Origin: Christiangramia fulva
Lineage (GTDB): Bacteria > Bacteroidota > Bacteroidia > Flavobacteriales > Flavobacteriaceae
NCBI RefSeq assembly: GCF_003024155.1
Contig: NZ_CP028136.1
Span: 3,162,001-3,226,000 of the forward strand
Length of the DNA: 64,000 nucleotides
Direction of reading: 5' to 3'
In this document: positions 41,272 through 50,799 of the stretch, piece after piece
How the letters are laid out: the number at the start of each line of letters is the position of its first letter
How positions within the stretch are numbered: the first letter of the stretch is position 1
Position numbers and translations under genes: made by a program
Notes under the pieces: model-generated
What the model was told of the DNA's origin: nothing
Databases searched by the model: none
The model's input: the letters and a program-made list of their open reading frames with translations, nothing else

Positions 41272-43155
41272 ATGCCTCAAACTATAATTTTGATGGGTGT
41301 TTCCGGAGTGGGAAAGTCCACTTTAGGAAAAATGCTGGCAGAAAAGCTGAAACTTGCATTTTTTGATGCTGACGATTTTCATTCAGAAGCCAATATTAGT
41401 AAAATGAATACCGGTCTTCCTCTGAATGATGATGACCGAAAACTTTGGCTGGAAAATCTTGCCGAAAATATTAAAAAATGGAGTGATGGTGCTGTTTTGG
41501 CCTGTTCCGCTTTAAAGGAAAAATATCGACAAACACTGATTCAGCACGCCGAGAAACCAGTGAAATGGGTTTATTTATATGAAGATTACGAGATGATCAA
41601 ATCCCGCATGGAACAGCGAAAGGATCATTATTTCAAACCTGAATTGCTTAAATCACAATTTGACACTCTCGAACCGCCTGCGTATGGAATTCATATTAAG
41701 GTAAATAAATCACCTGAAGAAAATCTAAAAAAGATCATGAATGAACTGGAAAGGCCACATATTGGGCTTATAGGTCTTGGAGTAATGGGGAAAAGCCTTG
41801 CACTGAATATGGCTTCAAAAGGAATTCCGGTTTCGGTTTACAACCGGGATTTTAAAGACGTGGAAGTCGACATCGCTAAAAATTTCGCTGCCGAACATGA
41901 AGAAACCTATATTTTTCCCTGGTTCAACGATCTCCAAAAATTTGTTGCTTCGCTGCCAAAACCTCGCAATATCATGATCATGGTAAAGGCGGGAGCGGCC
42001 GTAGATGCCGTGATTAATGAATTATTACCCGTGCTTGATGCCGGAGATCTTATCATAGATGGAGGTAATTCTCATTTCAAAGACACTGCAAAACGAATTA
42101 AAATGCTCGGGGAAAAAGATATCTATTTCCTTGGAACCGGAATTTCAGGTGGGGAAGAAGGTGCTTTAAAAGGCCCTTCTATTATGCCCGGCGGAAGTAA
42201 AGTTGCTTACGAAAGGGCAGGAGAAGTGCTGGAAAAGATCGCTGCAAGGGATCCCTGGGGCGATGCCTGCTGCACTTATATCGGGCCGGAGGGCTCAGGT
42301 CATTTTGTTAAAATGCTTCATAACGGGATCGAATATGGTGAAATGCAACTTATAGCTGAATTTTATCATCTCCTTCGGTTTTTCTGCGGAATGGATACTT
42401 CAGCAATCGCTGATCTTTTTGCAGAATGGAATACCGAACTGCGAAGTTATCTTCTGGAGATCAGCATCGATATTCTTCGACAAAAGGAAGAGAATGACTA
42501 TTTACTAGATAAAATCCTCGATGTTGCCGGCCAAAAAGGCACCGGTGGCTGGTCTACTGAAGCGGCACTTGAACTAGGCGTCCCTCTTGACACCATCACT
42601 GCTGCTGTTCTCGCGCGAAACCTTTCAGCCTTTAAAGCTGACAGGATAAAGGCGTCAAAAAAGTACCATTTCAAAACTGTTGGTGAAAATGTGCCTTCCA
42701 GGGAAGAACTTTTCAGGGTTTATCGCTCCGTAATGATCATAAATCATAGTATCGGATTTGAACTTTTAAGAGCTGCTTCCAAAGAATATAACTGGGACTT
42801 GAACCTGTCAGAAATTGCCCGAATTTGGACAGGAGGTTGTATCATTAAATCCGGTTTTATGGAAGAACTGGTGAATATCTTTAAAGATCATCATTCGCAT
42901 TTACTGCTTCAGGATAAGATCAGTGATGAACTTAAAAATATAAATTTTGCGAAAGTTTTATCTTTTGCTTTGGAAAATGCGTGCCCTATGCCGTTAACTT
43001 CAGCTGCTGCAACTTATCTGTTCGGATTTTCCTCTCAGCAATCGTCGGCAAATATGATCCAGGCGCAAAGGGATTATTTTGGCGCTCATACTTTTGAACG
43101 TATCGATAAAAATAGGGGTGAATTTTTTCATTTTAACTGGAAAAAACCCGATTAA
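41272..43155 (+). CDS. Fused gluconokinase and 6-phosphogluconate dehydrogenase
   Basis: A single 627-residue frame carries two consecutive pathway enzymes. Residues 1-155 are a GntK-type gluconokinase: P-loop GVSGVGKST (9-17), FDADDFHSEANISKMNTGLP and LACSALKEKYRQTL. From residue 160 a complete 6-phosphogluconate dehydrogenase (467 residues, normal length) begins with HIGLIGLGVMGKSLALNMAS. It continues through DGGNSHFKDTAKR, GTGISGGEEGALKGPSIMPG and the catalytic Lys segment GSGHFVKMLHNGIEYG, to the C-terminal RDYFGAHTFERID. The fusion would convert gluconate to 6-phosphogluconate and then to ribulose-5-phosphate, CO2 and NAD(P)H. The gluconate symporter GntP follows with a one-base overlap. 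Confidence 0.93.
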   Translation: MPQTIILMGVSGVGKSTLGKMLAEKLKLAFFDADDFHSEANISKMNTGLPLNDDDRKLWLENLAENIKKWSDGAVLACSALKEKYRQTLIQHAEKPVKWVYLYEDYEMIKSRMEQRKDHYFKPELLKSQFDTLEPPAYGIHIKVNKSPEENLKKIMNELERPHIGLIGLGVMGKSLALNMASKGIPVSVYNRDFKDVEVDIAKNFAAEHEETYIFPWFNDLQKFVASLPKPRNIMIMVKAGAAVDAVINELLPVLDAGDLIIDGGNSHFKDTAKRIKMLGEKDIYFLGTGISGGEEGALKGPSIMPGGSKVAYERAGEVLEKIAARDPWGDACCTYIGPEGSGHFVKMLHNGIEYGEMQLIAEFYHLLRFFCGMDTSAIADLFAEWNTELRSYLLEISIDILRQKEENDYLLDKILDVAGQKGTGGWSTEAALELGVPLDTITAAVLARNLSAFKADRIKASKKYHFKTVGENVPSREELFRVYRSVMIINHSIGFELLRAASKEYNWDLNLSEIARIWTGGCIIKSGFMEELVNIFKDHHSHLLLQDKISDELKNINFAKVLSFALENACPMPLTSAAATYLFGFSSQQSSANMIQAQRDYFGAHTFERIDKNRGEFFHFNWKKPD

Positions 43156-44501
43156 TGGAATTACAGGTACTCATTGCCGTTTTTATAGGAATTGGCATTC
43201 TCTTATTCCTCATTTTGAAATTGAAGATCCAGGCATTCCTGGCCCTTCTGGTAGTCTGTATTCTCGTTGGAATTATGGCCGGCATGCCCGCCGGTGAAAT
43301 TGTAGAAACCATGAAAGAGGGCATGGGGAACACCCTTGGGTTTGTAGCCACAGTTGTGGGGCTCGGTGCTCTTTTTGGAGGGATCCTTGAACAATCGGGA
43401 GGCGCTAAGGGACTTGCTAAATTTATGCTGAAAAAGACCGGCGAAAAGAACGCTCCCTGGGCGATGATGTTCACTGGATTTCTTATCGCGATTCCCGTAT
43501 TTTTTGATGTGGCTTTTATCATTCTCGTTCCTGTGGCTTATGCGCTGAGCAGGAGTACCGGAAAATCTCTTTTGCTCTATGCCTTACCACTGCTGGCAGG
43601 GCTAGCCATTACTCATGCATTCATTCCGCCAACACCAGGACCTATCGCAGTTTCTGAAATTCTCGGAGCCGACCTGGGCTGGGTGATTCTTTTCGGACTT
43701 TTAACCGGGTTGCCAACAGCGGTTATCAGCGGACCATTATTCGCGCGCTATATTTCAAAAAAGATCTACATCGAACCCCAGGAATATACAGAAGCCGAAG
43801 AAATTAAAGTCTCCAGCCCACCTTCACCACAACTCATCCTGCTGATCATATTTGTCCCTATTATTCTTATTGTTTTGAATACGGTCATCAACAGTCCCTT
43901 TATGGCAGAATCGGCGGTTTCGGAAAATTTCGGGGAAGCGATAGCCCTGATTGGTCATCCTTTTACGGCCCTGATCATCGCGAACCTTCTTGCGTGGTAT
44001 TTTATAGGAATAAGAAGAGGTATGGGAAGGGATTTTCTTTTGAAAATATCTACAAAATCTTTTCAATCTGCCGGAATCATTCTTCTTCTAACTGGTGCGG
44101 GAGGTGCTTTTAAGCAAATTTTGATCGCTACGGGTGCTGGTGATATGATCGCGAGTACCATGAATTCCGAATTTTTTAGTCCGCTTATATTCGGATTTAT
44201 TATTGCGGCTTTGGTGCGTGTGTTGCAGGGTTCCTCTACAGTGGCGATGATCACTGCAGCAGGAATTACAGCGCCGGTAATTGGCGCAGGTAGTTACAGT
44301 ATTCCTGAAATTTCGATTATTGTCATCGCGATCGCTGCGGGAGCCTCTACCTTTTCTCACGTAAACGACAGTGGATTCTGGCTGGTAGGTCAGTATTTAG
44401 GCTTAACTGAGAAACAAACCTTTAAGACGTGGACGCTAATGACCGGGATCATTTCCTTCTCCGGATTGATCATGAGCCTGATAATCTGGTATATACTTTA
44501 A
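43155..44501 (+). CDS. gntP: Gluconate:H+ symporter
   Basis: A 448-residue inner-membrane transporter of the GntP family with about 12-14 helices. MFTGFLIAIPVFFDVAFIIL and FIPPTPGPIAVSEILGADLG are the two family signatures, and VLQGSSTVAMITAAGITAPV and FSHVNDSGFWLVGQYLGLTE mark the second half. Its ATG shares one base with the stop of the kinase-dehydrogenase fusion gene, and the operon ends in an intrinsic terminator. Gluconate is the inferred substrate from both family and context. Confidence 0.93.
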   Translation: MELQVLIAVFIGIGILLFLILKLKIQAFLALLVVCILVGIMAGMPAGEIVETMKEGMGNTLGFVATVVGLGALFGGILEQSGGAKGLAKFMLKKTGEKNAPWAMMFTGFLIAIPVFFDVAFIILVPVAYALSRSTGKSLLLYALPLLAGLAITHAFIPPTPGPIAVSEILGADLGWVILFGLLTGLPTAVISGPLFARYISKKIYIEPQEYTEAEEIKVSSPPSPQLILLIIFVPIILIVLNTVINSPFMAESAVSENFGEAIALIGHPFTALIIANLLAWYFIGIRRGMGRDFLLKISTKSFQSAGIILLLTGAGGAFKQILIATGAGDMIASTMNSEFFSPLIFGFIIAALVRVLQGSSTVAMITAAGITAPVIGAGSYSIPEISIIVIAIAAGASTFSHVNDSGFWLVGQYLGLTEKQTFKTWTLMTGIISFSGLIMSLIIWYIL

Positions 44502-44506
44502 AAGAA

Positions 44507-44536
44507 AAAAGGTGAAGCAGAAAACTTCACCTTTTA
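44507..44536 (+). terminator. Intrinsic terminator of the gluconate operon
   Basis: AAAAGGTGAAG, a seven-base loop, CTTCACCTTTT: an 11-pair stem flanked by A and T runs, so it can stop transcription from both directions (gntP and the convergent OmpA-like gene). Confidence 0.85.
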
Positions 44537-44558
44537 AAAAATTATTTAACCTTTTTGC

Positions 44559-45389
44559 TTATCCTTCAGATTCAAGCATCGCAAAGAATTTATCCAGGTT
44601 GGGGATGATAACTATACGGGTTCTACGATTTTTTGCCATATTTTCTTTAGATGAATTATCTACAAGAGGCTGGTAGCTGCTTCTACCGGCAGCAATAAGT
44701 TTAGCCGGATCTACATCATATTTATCCTGAAGGATTCTCACCACAGAAGTCGCTCTTCTAACGCTAAGATCCCAGTTATCTTTTAAATAAGATTCAGGAA
44801 CTACTTTACGATCATCGGTATGACCTTCGATCATAACCTCCATAGCTGGTTCGCTGTTGATCACTTCAGAAAGTTTTTTAAGCAGAGGTTGTGCTTTATT
44901 GCTTACCCGGGCACTTCCGCTGTTGAATAATAATTTATCTGAAACATTGATCATCACCACGGTTTCATCAACACTAATGTCGATATCATCTTCATCGGCA
45001 CCTTCAGATATTTTCTTTTTTAAGTTATAAGAAACGGCAAGATTGATAGAATCTTCAAGAGTTTTAGCGCCTTTTACCTTTTCCGGATCCATCTTGGCGA
45101 TGGTATTGCGCATATGCTCTTTGGTTTTCTGCGACATGACGGTAAGGTCATTCTGTTCGTACATTCCTTCGTTGGCTGTTCTTAAAGAATTGATCTTCGC
45201 ATTGTACTCGGCCACACGCTGCTCGATCTTATTATATTTAGCTTCAATTTCGTCTTTTTCTACCCTAGTTTTTTGAAGCTCACTTTTCGTGTTATCCAGT
45301 TCACCTTCCAGTGCCACATATTTTTTCTTGGAGACACAGGAAGTCAGCATGGTTGCTGCTAAAATTGTTACAGTTATTACTCTTTTCAT
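44559..45389 (-). CDS. OmpA-family lipoprotein with coiled coil
   Basis: A 276-residue outer-membrane-anchored protein. The lipobox AATMLTSC gives lipidated Cys18. Residues 20-75 form a coiled coil (YVALEGELDNTKSELQKTRV, DEIEAKYNKIEQRVAEYNAK). The C-terminal ~130 residues are an OmpA/MotB peptidoglycan-binding domain: VMIEGHTDDRKVVPESYLKD, LSVRRATSVVRILQ, and NRRTRIVIIP. The acidic GADEDDIDISVDETVV segment precedes it. Such proteins tether the outer membrane to the wall. It shares a terminator with the gluconate operon. Confidence 0.9.
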   Translation of the reverse strand: MKRVITVTILAATMLTSCVSKKKYVALEGELDNTKSELQKTRVEKDEIEAKYNKIEQRVAEYNAKINSLRTANEGMYEQNDLTVMSQKTKEHMRNTIAKMDPEKVKGAKTLEDSINLAVSYNLKKKISEGADEDDIDISVDETVVMINVSDKLLFNSGSARVSNKAQPLLKKLSEVINSEPAMEVMIEGHTDDRKVVPESYLKDNWDLSVRRATSVVRILQDKYDVDPAKLIAAGRSSYQPLVDNSSKENMAKNRRTRIVIIPNLDKFFAMLESEG

Positions 45390-45735
45390 AATTGATTATT
45401 TTATGGTTCGGATTAATTTTTTTACCAAACTTCAAATGAATAGAAGCGAGAATAGTGCCATATAAAGGGGATTTCCATGTGACAGACTGGAAAGAAGTCC
45501 TTAATAATCAACGAAAATTCGATTAATACTTTGTAAAACAGCGATATATGGGGTTTTTGCTCTTTTGGAATGTGATAATGCCGGGAATAAAACTATGCTC
45601 AAAGATTTTTTGAAGCTGTAGGGTAATTTGTAGAAAACAAAAGTTGATTGTAACCAAATTCCACACTTTAATTCACAGGAACCCCTTATTTTTAGCTGAT
45701 TTTAACAGAAGTTTACAACAAATTAAGTCTTTAGG
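45390..45735. other. Long divergent intergenic region, no gene seen
   Basis: This AT-rich stretch lies between the OmpA-like gene (leftward) and tamB (rightward). I found no open frame with conserved features, no hairpin terminator and no repeat. It presumably holds the OmpA-like gene's promoter, but no clear TTTG/TAnnTTTG pair is visible. Confidence 0.5.
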
Positions 45736-45768
45736 TTTTCACATTATAGATGCTATACGATAACTTTG
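45736..45768 (+). promoter_or_regulatory. Probable promoter of tamB-tamL
   Basis: TTTT (45736-45739), 21 bases, then TAACTTTG (45761-45768), an exact -7 box. The upstream TTG start option at 45766 lies inside this box, so translation should begin further right, at 45790. Confidence 0.5.
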
Positions 45769-45789
45769 AGATTTAACAATTTCTGCTAC

Positions 45790-48700
45790 TTGTCTAAAAC
45801 GAAAAATCGCATCTATAAAATTCTCAGAATAATCGGAAAAATTATTCTGGGTATACTTATTTTTCTGCTTCTGGTAATCTTATTTATTCGAAGTCCCTGG
45901 GGCCAGAATATCATCAAAGATAAATTCATTTCAAATCTTGAAGACAAAACCGGTACAAAGATCAATCTGGATAAGTTGTATGTCAAGTTCAATGGAGATA
46001 TTGCCCTTAAAGGACTTTATATTGAAGACAAGCAGGGGGATACTTTAATTTATTCCGAAAGCCTATCTGCTTCTGTCCCGATTATGCCAATTATTAAAGG
46101 GAAAAGTTTTAGTGTGGATGATGTGGACTGGCAGCATGTCGTGGCGAACATCAGCAGAAAAGATACTATTTCAGGTTTTAATTACGAATTCCTGATGAAC
46201 GCCCTGGTCGCTACTGATACTACTCAAACCGCCAAAACAGATACTACCAGTGCGATGCCTGTTAATCTTGGCGACTTTGACCTTAAAAATTTCAGAGTAA
46301 GCTATAATGACCAGGTTGCGGGAATAGATTCTAAAATAAAGTTTGACACACTTGAAGTGGGATTTACGGAGTCTGATCTTCAAAAAATGGTTTTCCGCGC
46401 AGATAATGTCCATCTGGCCAATTCAAAGATCGATGTTGAGCAAACACATCAACCAGTACCAACCGATTCCTCCAGCGCTCCCATGCCTCTTTTAGCCTTT
46501 AATAACCTTTCTGTAAATGATGTGAAAATTAATTACAAGTCGCAGCCCGATTCTTTACAAACCGATATTAATGTTCAGAAATTAGTTCTGGAAAATTCTG
46601 TTTTCAATCTGAAGGAAAATAAAATTAATACCGATCTCCTCTCGCTGAAGAATTCAGGAATTGCGATGCAGATGAGACAGGAACCATCAGGGCAAACGCA
46701 ACAACAGCCTTCAGATAGTGCTTTTGTGTGGCCTCCGTGGAAAATTAATGCTGATAAGATCAATCTTGAAAATGATTATTTTAACTATGTGGTGAATGGT
46801 GCGGAAGTGACAAAAGGCAATTTCAATCCTAATGCCGTAAAAATTGACAGCCTGGATCTTCAAGCCAGCAACCTCAGCTATGAGCCTCACAATATTAGTC
46901 TTGATGTTGAAGAACTTCAACTGGAAGAAGCCTCAGGCCTGGATGTAAATCGTTTTAATTTTAGTGCAAAACTTAATGATGAACGGCTTGTGGTTAAGGA
47001 TTTGGATGCGGCCATTAATGGGAACAGTCTTCATGCGCAGCTTACTGTTAATTACTCAGATTTCAATGATTTTATTCAAAATCCTGGAAATGCTTATGTA
47101 ACAGGACAGATCAATAATCTTCATCTTGATCTTTCAGATATTTATCGTTTTCAGCCATCGCTTCGTGAAAATCAGTATTTTAAGGCTTTGGCCTCCTCTC
47201 CAATTAATGGTGATCTTTCGGTAAAGGGAAAAATGGAAGATTTAAAACTGAATTCTTTGAATTTAAACTGGAGTAAAACTCATATTTCCGGTACTGGAAC
47301 AATTACTAACATACAGGATCCTCAAAAGCTTCATTTCCAGTTGCCAAATACAAAAATCAAGAGCCGGCGAAGCGATATCATCAAATTTATTAATGAAGAT
47401 AGTCTGGGTGTGAGAATTCCCGAAAACCTGAGCCTGACCGGAAGTTTTTCGGGAGATATGAATTCGATAAAAACCAATTCGGTTCTAAAAACTTCTGAAG
47501 GGACCTTAGATATTAAAGGGAATTTTACAAGCGGGGAAAAACTGGCATTTGATGCCGAGATAAAAGGAGATAGTATTGCTTTAGGCAGAATACTTCAAAA
47601 TAAAGCTCTTGGAAATTTAAATATCAGCCTTGACCTAAAGGGAAAAGGAAGTAATATTTCTGATCTGGACGCTACTCTTAGCTCAAACATCAGCTCATTC
47701 GAGTATAATAATTATGATTTCAGGAATATTAGAATCCGGGGAAATATTGAAAACGGAAAAGGTCCGCTGGACCTTCGGTATAACGATGAGAACCTTGATA
47801 TCGAAGCCCAAACAAACATTCAGCTTGACAGCGTTTCCCCGCGTATTGATTATACCGTTTATCTTGATGGAGCGGCTTTAGGTGATCTGGGAATAACCCA
47901 ACGTAACATCAAGGCAGGTTTTGTTCTTAAAGGCTGGTATAAAGGTAATGCAAATTCCTACGAGGTTCAGGCCGAGATTGAAGATGGGGTGGCTGTTTTT
48001 AACAATAAAACCTACCTACTGGGGAATTTTAAAGCTTCAGCATTTGTTCAGCCGGATACTACCTCTGTACAGGTAGATAACCGGATGCTGGATCTTAATT
48101 TACAATCTAATGCCAGCCCGGTTCAAATTTCAGCAGCTATTAACAGGCATTTTAAACGATATATTTCAGATAATTTTAAACAGGATTCTATAGTAGAACC
48201 GGTAAATCTGAAACTTGATGCCAAAATCAGGGAAGCGCCAATACTTACCGAGGTCTTTTTAGTAAATCTTGAAGAAATCGATACCGTAGATGTAAATATT
48301 GATTTTAAAGAAGAAAAAAGAAGCCTTGACGCAATGGTTTCTGTGCCACATGCACGCTATATGGGATTTGTGGTAGATTCTCTGCAGCTGGATATGAATT
48401 CTGATGCTCAGGATATAAATTTCGAGTTCGCTTTTAACACCCTTAGTGGCGGCCCATTAGATATTAAAAACACTTTGTTGAAGGGAGAAGTGGAGCAGAG
48501 AAAACTAAATCTTGATTTCACCTCTACCTATGACGATAAAACCCTCGTTCATACTAATTCACAACTGAACTTCCAGGGAGATACTTTGGAATATCATATT
48601 GATCCTCAAAACCTTATTCTTAACGGCAATCCATGGAACATTGCAGCCTCTAATAAAATAGCTATTGACAGTAGTTATCTTGATTTTGAAGATTTCAGAT

Positions 48701-50799
48701 TGAGCAGGAATGACCAGTATTTTCAAATTACCAATGCGAAAACAGGTGAGGAAGAACATCTTAAAATGGAATTCAATAACTTCAAACTCGCTACTTTCCT
48801 CAAATACCTTAATCCTGAAGATCAACTCGCCTCCGGAAATCTTAATGGAGACATGCTGTTGAAGGAACCTTTTGGAAAAACAGGACTTGTTGCCGACATG
48901 GCTATCAATCAATTTAAGGTAATGAATGTGGATCTTAGCACACTCACCCTAAAGGGAAATACCAGCGGATTCAATAATTATGATTTTGAGATGCAGATTT
49001 TTGGCGGAGTAGCCGATATGGACCTTACAGGATCATATGTAGCAACTGATTCAACTTCGGTCATAGACATGAATCTCGACCTGAATGAGGTTAAAATGAA
49101 GGCTTTGGAAGGTTTTACCCAGGGTGCGGTAAAAAATGCTTCAGGAAGTTTTTCTGGTAACATAAGTTTTGACGGTACTCTTCAGGATCCTAAATATGAA
49201 GGGCAAATTAATTTCGACCAGGCAAAGTTCAATCTCGCCTTTTTGAATGCGGCCTTTGTCCTGCCCGACGAACAATTAAAACTGAATAATGAAGCCGTTT
49301 ATTTTAATGATTTTGACATCAAAGATTTAAATAATAATACGCTTACGGTCAACGGAAAAATCACCACTGAGAATTATTTAAACCCGGGCTTTGATCTTGA
49401 TATTCAGGCCCAGAATTTTAACCTGTTAAATTCTACCAAAGAAGATAATGATCTCTTTTACGGAAAAGCGGTGGTAGATGTGGATGCTCAAGTTTCGGGT
49501 GATCTTAATCTTCCCGTGGTTGATGCGAATGTAGAGATCAATGAGAATACCAATTTCACCTATGTGGTTCCTGAAGCTGAAGCAGAAATAAAAGCTCGCG
49601 ATGGGGTGGTGATTTTTGTTAATAAAGAAAATCCTGACGATATTTTAACTCAGCGGGAAGAAGTAGCCTATGTCGTTTCAGGTTTTGACATTTATGCGCG
49701 GGTTAAAATAGATGAAGGTGCCACTTTTAGTACTATTCTCAATCCTACAACAGGAGATAAATTCCAGGTACAGGGCGAAGGAGATCTCATTTTCAATATG
49801 TATCCGAATGGTAGAATTTCCCTTACCGGAATTTATAATATCAACGATGGGTTCTATGAAATGAGCCTTTATAACCTGGTAAAACGAAGATTTGATATTG
49901 CAGATGGCAGTGAGATTTCCTGGTCTGGAGATCCTTATGATGCAAAACTCGATGTAACTGCGATTTACCGGGTGGAGACTTCGGCTTCTTCACTTATGGC
50001 TCCTCTTAGCTCAGGTACAGATGCCGGGAATATCACCCAATATCGAAGACAATATCCGTTTTTGGTTTATTTATATATAGACGGTCAGCTCATGGAGCCT
50101 AAAATTTCTTTTGGTCTTGGAATGCCTGAAGACGCAAGAGGGGAGGCAGGCGTGGTATATAGCCAGGTCCAGCAGCTTAGCAACCAGGAAGATGAATTGA
50201 ATAAACAGGTATTTTCACTGCTGGTTCTTAACAGGTTCTTTCCGTATTCCGGTAGCACAGGAGCAAGCGGTGGTACTTTGGCGGTCGCAAGGGATAACCT
50301 CAATGAAGCCCTTTCAGATCAGTTAAATATGTTGTCCAGCAGATTATTGGGAGAAAGTGGTATTAAGCTTAATTTTGATGTTGATTCCTATACCGATTAC
50401 CAGGGGGAAAGTGCGCAAAACCGCACTCAACTGGATATCAACGCTCAAAAAGCTTTCCTTGAAGACCGGCTTATTGTACAGGTAGGAAGTGAAGTAGATA
50501 TTCAGGGAGGAAATCGTCCCGGGCAGGAAACGAGTCCGGTGATCGGGAATGTAAGCATTGCCTATTTATTAGATGAAGACGGAACCTGGCGTCTGAAAGC
50601 CTTCCGCAAGAATCAATATGAAAATGTTATTGACGGGCAACTTATTGTTAGCGGGATTTCACTGGTTTTTACCAAAGAATTCAACAAATTCGAAAATCTT
50701 TTCGCGAAAGCCGTGATCGAAGAAAGTCAAAAAGGCAGTAAAAAGAAAGAAAAAAATTCGGAAACCGGAAATGATAAAGCAACCGAGAATGAAAATTAG
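45790..50799 (+). CDS. tamB: TamB, translocation and assembly module inner-membrane subunit
   Basis: A 1,669-residue periplasm-spanning protein anchored by one N-terminal helix (IIGKIILGILIFLLLVILFI) followed by RSPWGQNIIK, the family's start. The body is a long repetitive beta-rich (AsmA-like) groove thought to carry lipids between membranes. The last ~450 residues form the TamB (DUF490) domain: LMAPLSSGTDAGNITQYRRQ, PFLVYLYIDGQLMEPKISFG, and QVFSLLVLNRFFPYSG. No ATG lies in the first 90 residues, so the start is TTG: either 45766 (inside a -7 box) or 45790, which I prefer. The C-terminal tail is Lys/Glu-rich. The TamL gene overlaps its end by 11 bases. Confidence 0.88.
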   Translation: MSKTKNRIYKILRIIGKIILGILIFLLLVILFIRSPWGQNIIKDKFISNLEDKTGTKINLDKLYVKFNGDIALKGLYIEDKQGDTLIYSESLSASVPIMPIIKGKSFSVDDVDWQHVVANISRKDTISGFNYEFLMNALVATDTTQTAKTDTTSAMPVNLGDFDLKNFRVSYNDQVAGIDSKIKFDTLEVGFTESDLQKMVFRADNVHLANSKIDVEQTHQPVPTDSSSAPMPLLAFNNLSVNDVKINYKSQPDSLQTDINVQKLVLENSVFNLKENKINTDLLSLKNSGIAMQMRQEPSGQTQQQPSDSAFVWPPWKINADKINLENDYFNYVVNGAEVTKGNFNPNAVKIDSLDLQASNLSYEPHNISLDVEELQLEEASGLDVNRFNFSAKLNDERLVVKDLDAAINGNSLHAQLTVNYSDFNDFIQNPGNAYVTGQINNLHLDLSDIYRFQPSLRENQYFKALASSPINGDLSVKGKMEDLKLNSLNLNWSKTHISGTGTITNIQDPQKLHFQLPNTKIKSRRSDIIKFINEDSLGVRIPENLSLTGSFSGDMNSIKTNSVLKTSEGTLDIKGNFTSGEKLAFDAEIKGDSIALGRILQNKALGNLNISLDLKGKGSNISDLDATLSSNISSFEYNNYDFRNIRIRGNIENGKGPLDLRYNDENLDIEAQTNIQLDSVSPRIDYTVYLDGAALGDLGITQRNIKAGFVLKGWYKGNANSYEVQAEIEDGVAVFNNKTYLLGNFKASAFVQPDTTSVQVDNRMLDLNLQSNASPVQISAAINRHFKRYISDNFKQDSIVEPVNLKLDAKIREAPILTEVFLVNLEEIDTVDVNIDFKEEKRSLDAMVSVPHARYMGFVVDSLQLDMNSDAQDINFEFAFNTLSGGPLDIKNTLLKGEVEQRKLNLDFTSTYDDKTLVHTNSQLNFQGDTLEYHIDPQNLILNGNPWNIAASNKIAIDSSYLDFEDFRLSRNDQYFQITNAKTGEEEHLKMEFNNFKLATFLKYLNPEDQLASGNLNGDMLLKEPFGKTGLVADMAINQFKVMNVDLSTLTLKGNTSGFNNYDFEMQIFGGVADMDLTGSYVATDSTSVIDMNLDLNEVKMKALEGFTQGAVKNASGSFSGNISFDGTLQDPKYEGQINFDQAKFNLAFLNAAFVLPDEQLKLNNEAVYFNDFDIKDLNNNTLTVNGKITTENYLNPGFDLDIQAQNFNLLNSTKEDNDLFYGKAVVDVDAQVSGDLNLPVVDANVEINENTNFTYVVPEAEAEIKARDGVVIFVNKENPDDILTQREEVAYVVSGFDIYARVKIDEGATFSTILNPTTGDKFQVQGEGDLIFNMYPNGRISLTGIYNINDGFYEMSLYNLVKRRFDIADGSEISWSGDPYDAKLDVTAIYRVETSASSLMAPLSSGTDAGNITQYRRQYPFLVYLYIDGQLMEPKISFGLGMPEDARGEAGVVYSQVQQLSNQEDELNKQVFSLLVLNRFFPYSGSTGASGGTLAVARDNLNEALSDQLNMLSSRLLGESGIKLNFDVDSYTDYQGESAQNRTQLDINAQKAFLEDRLIVQVGSEVDIQGGNRPGQETSPVIGNVSIAYLLDEDGTWRLKAFRKNQYENVIDGQLIVSGISLVFTKEFNKFENLFAKAVIEESQKGSKKKEKNSETGNDKATENEN

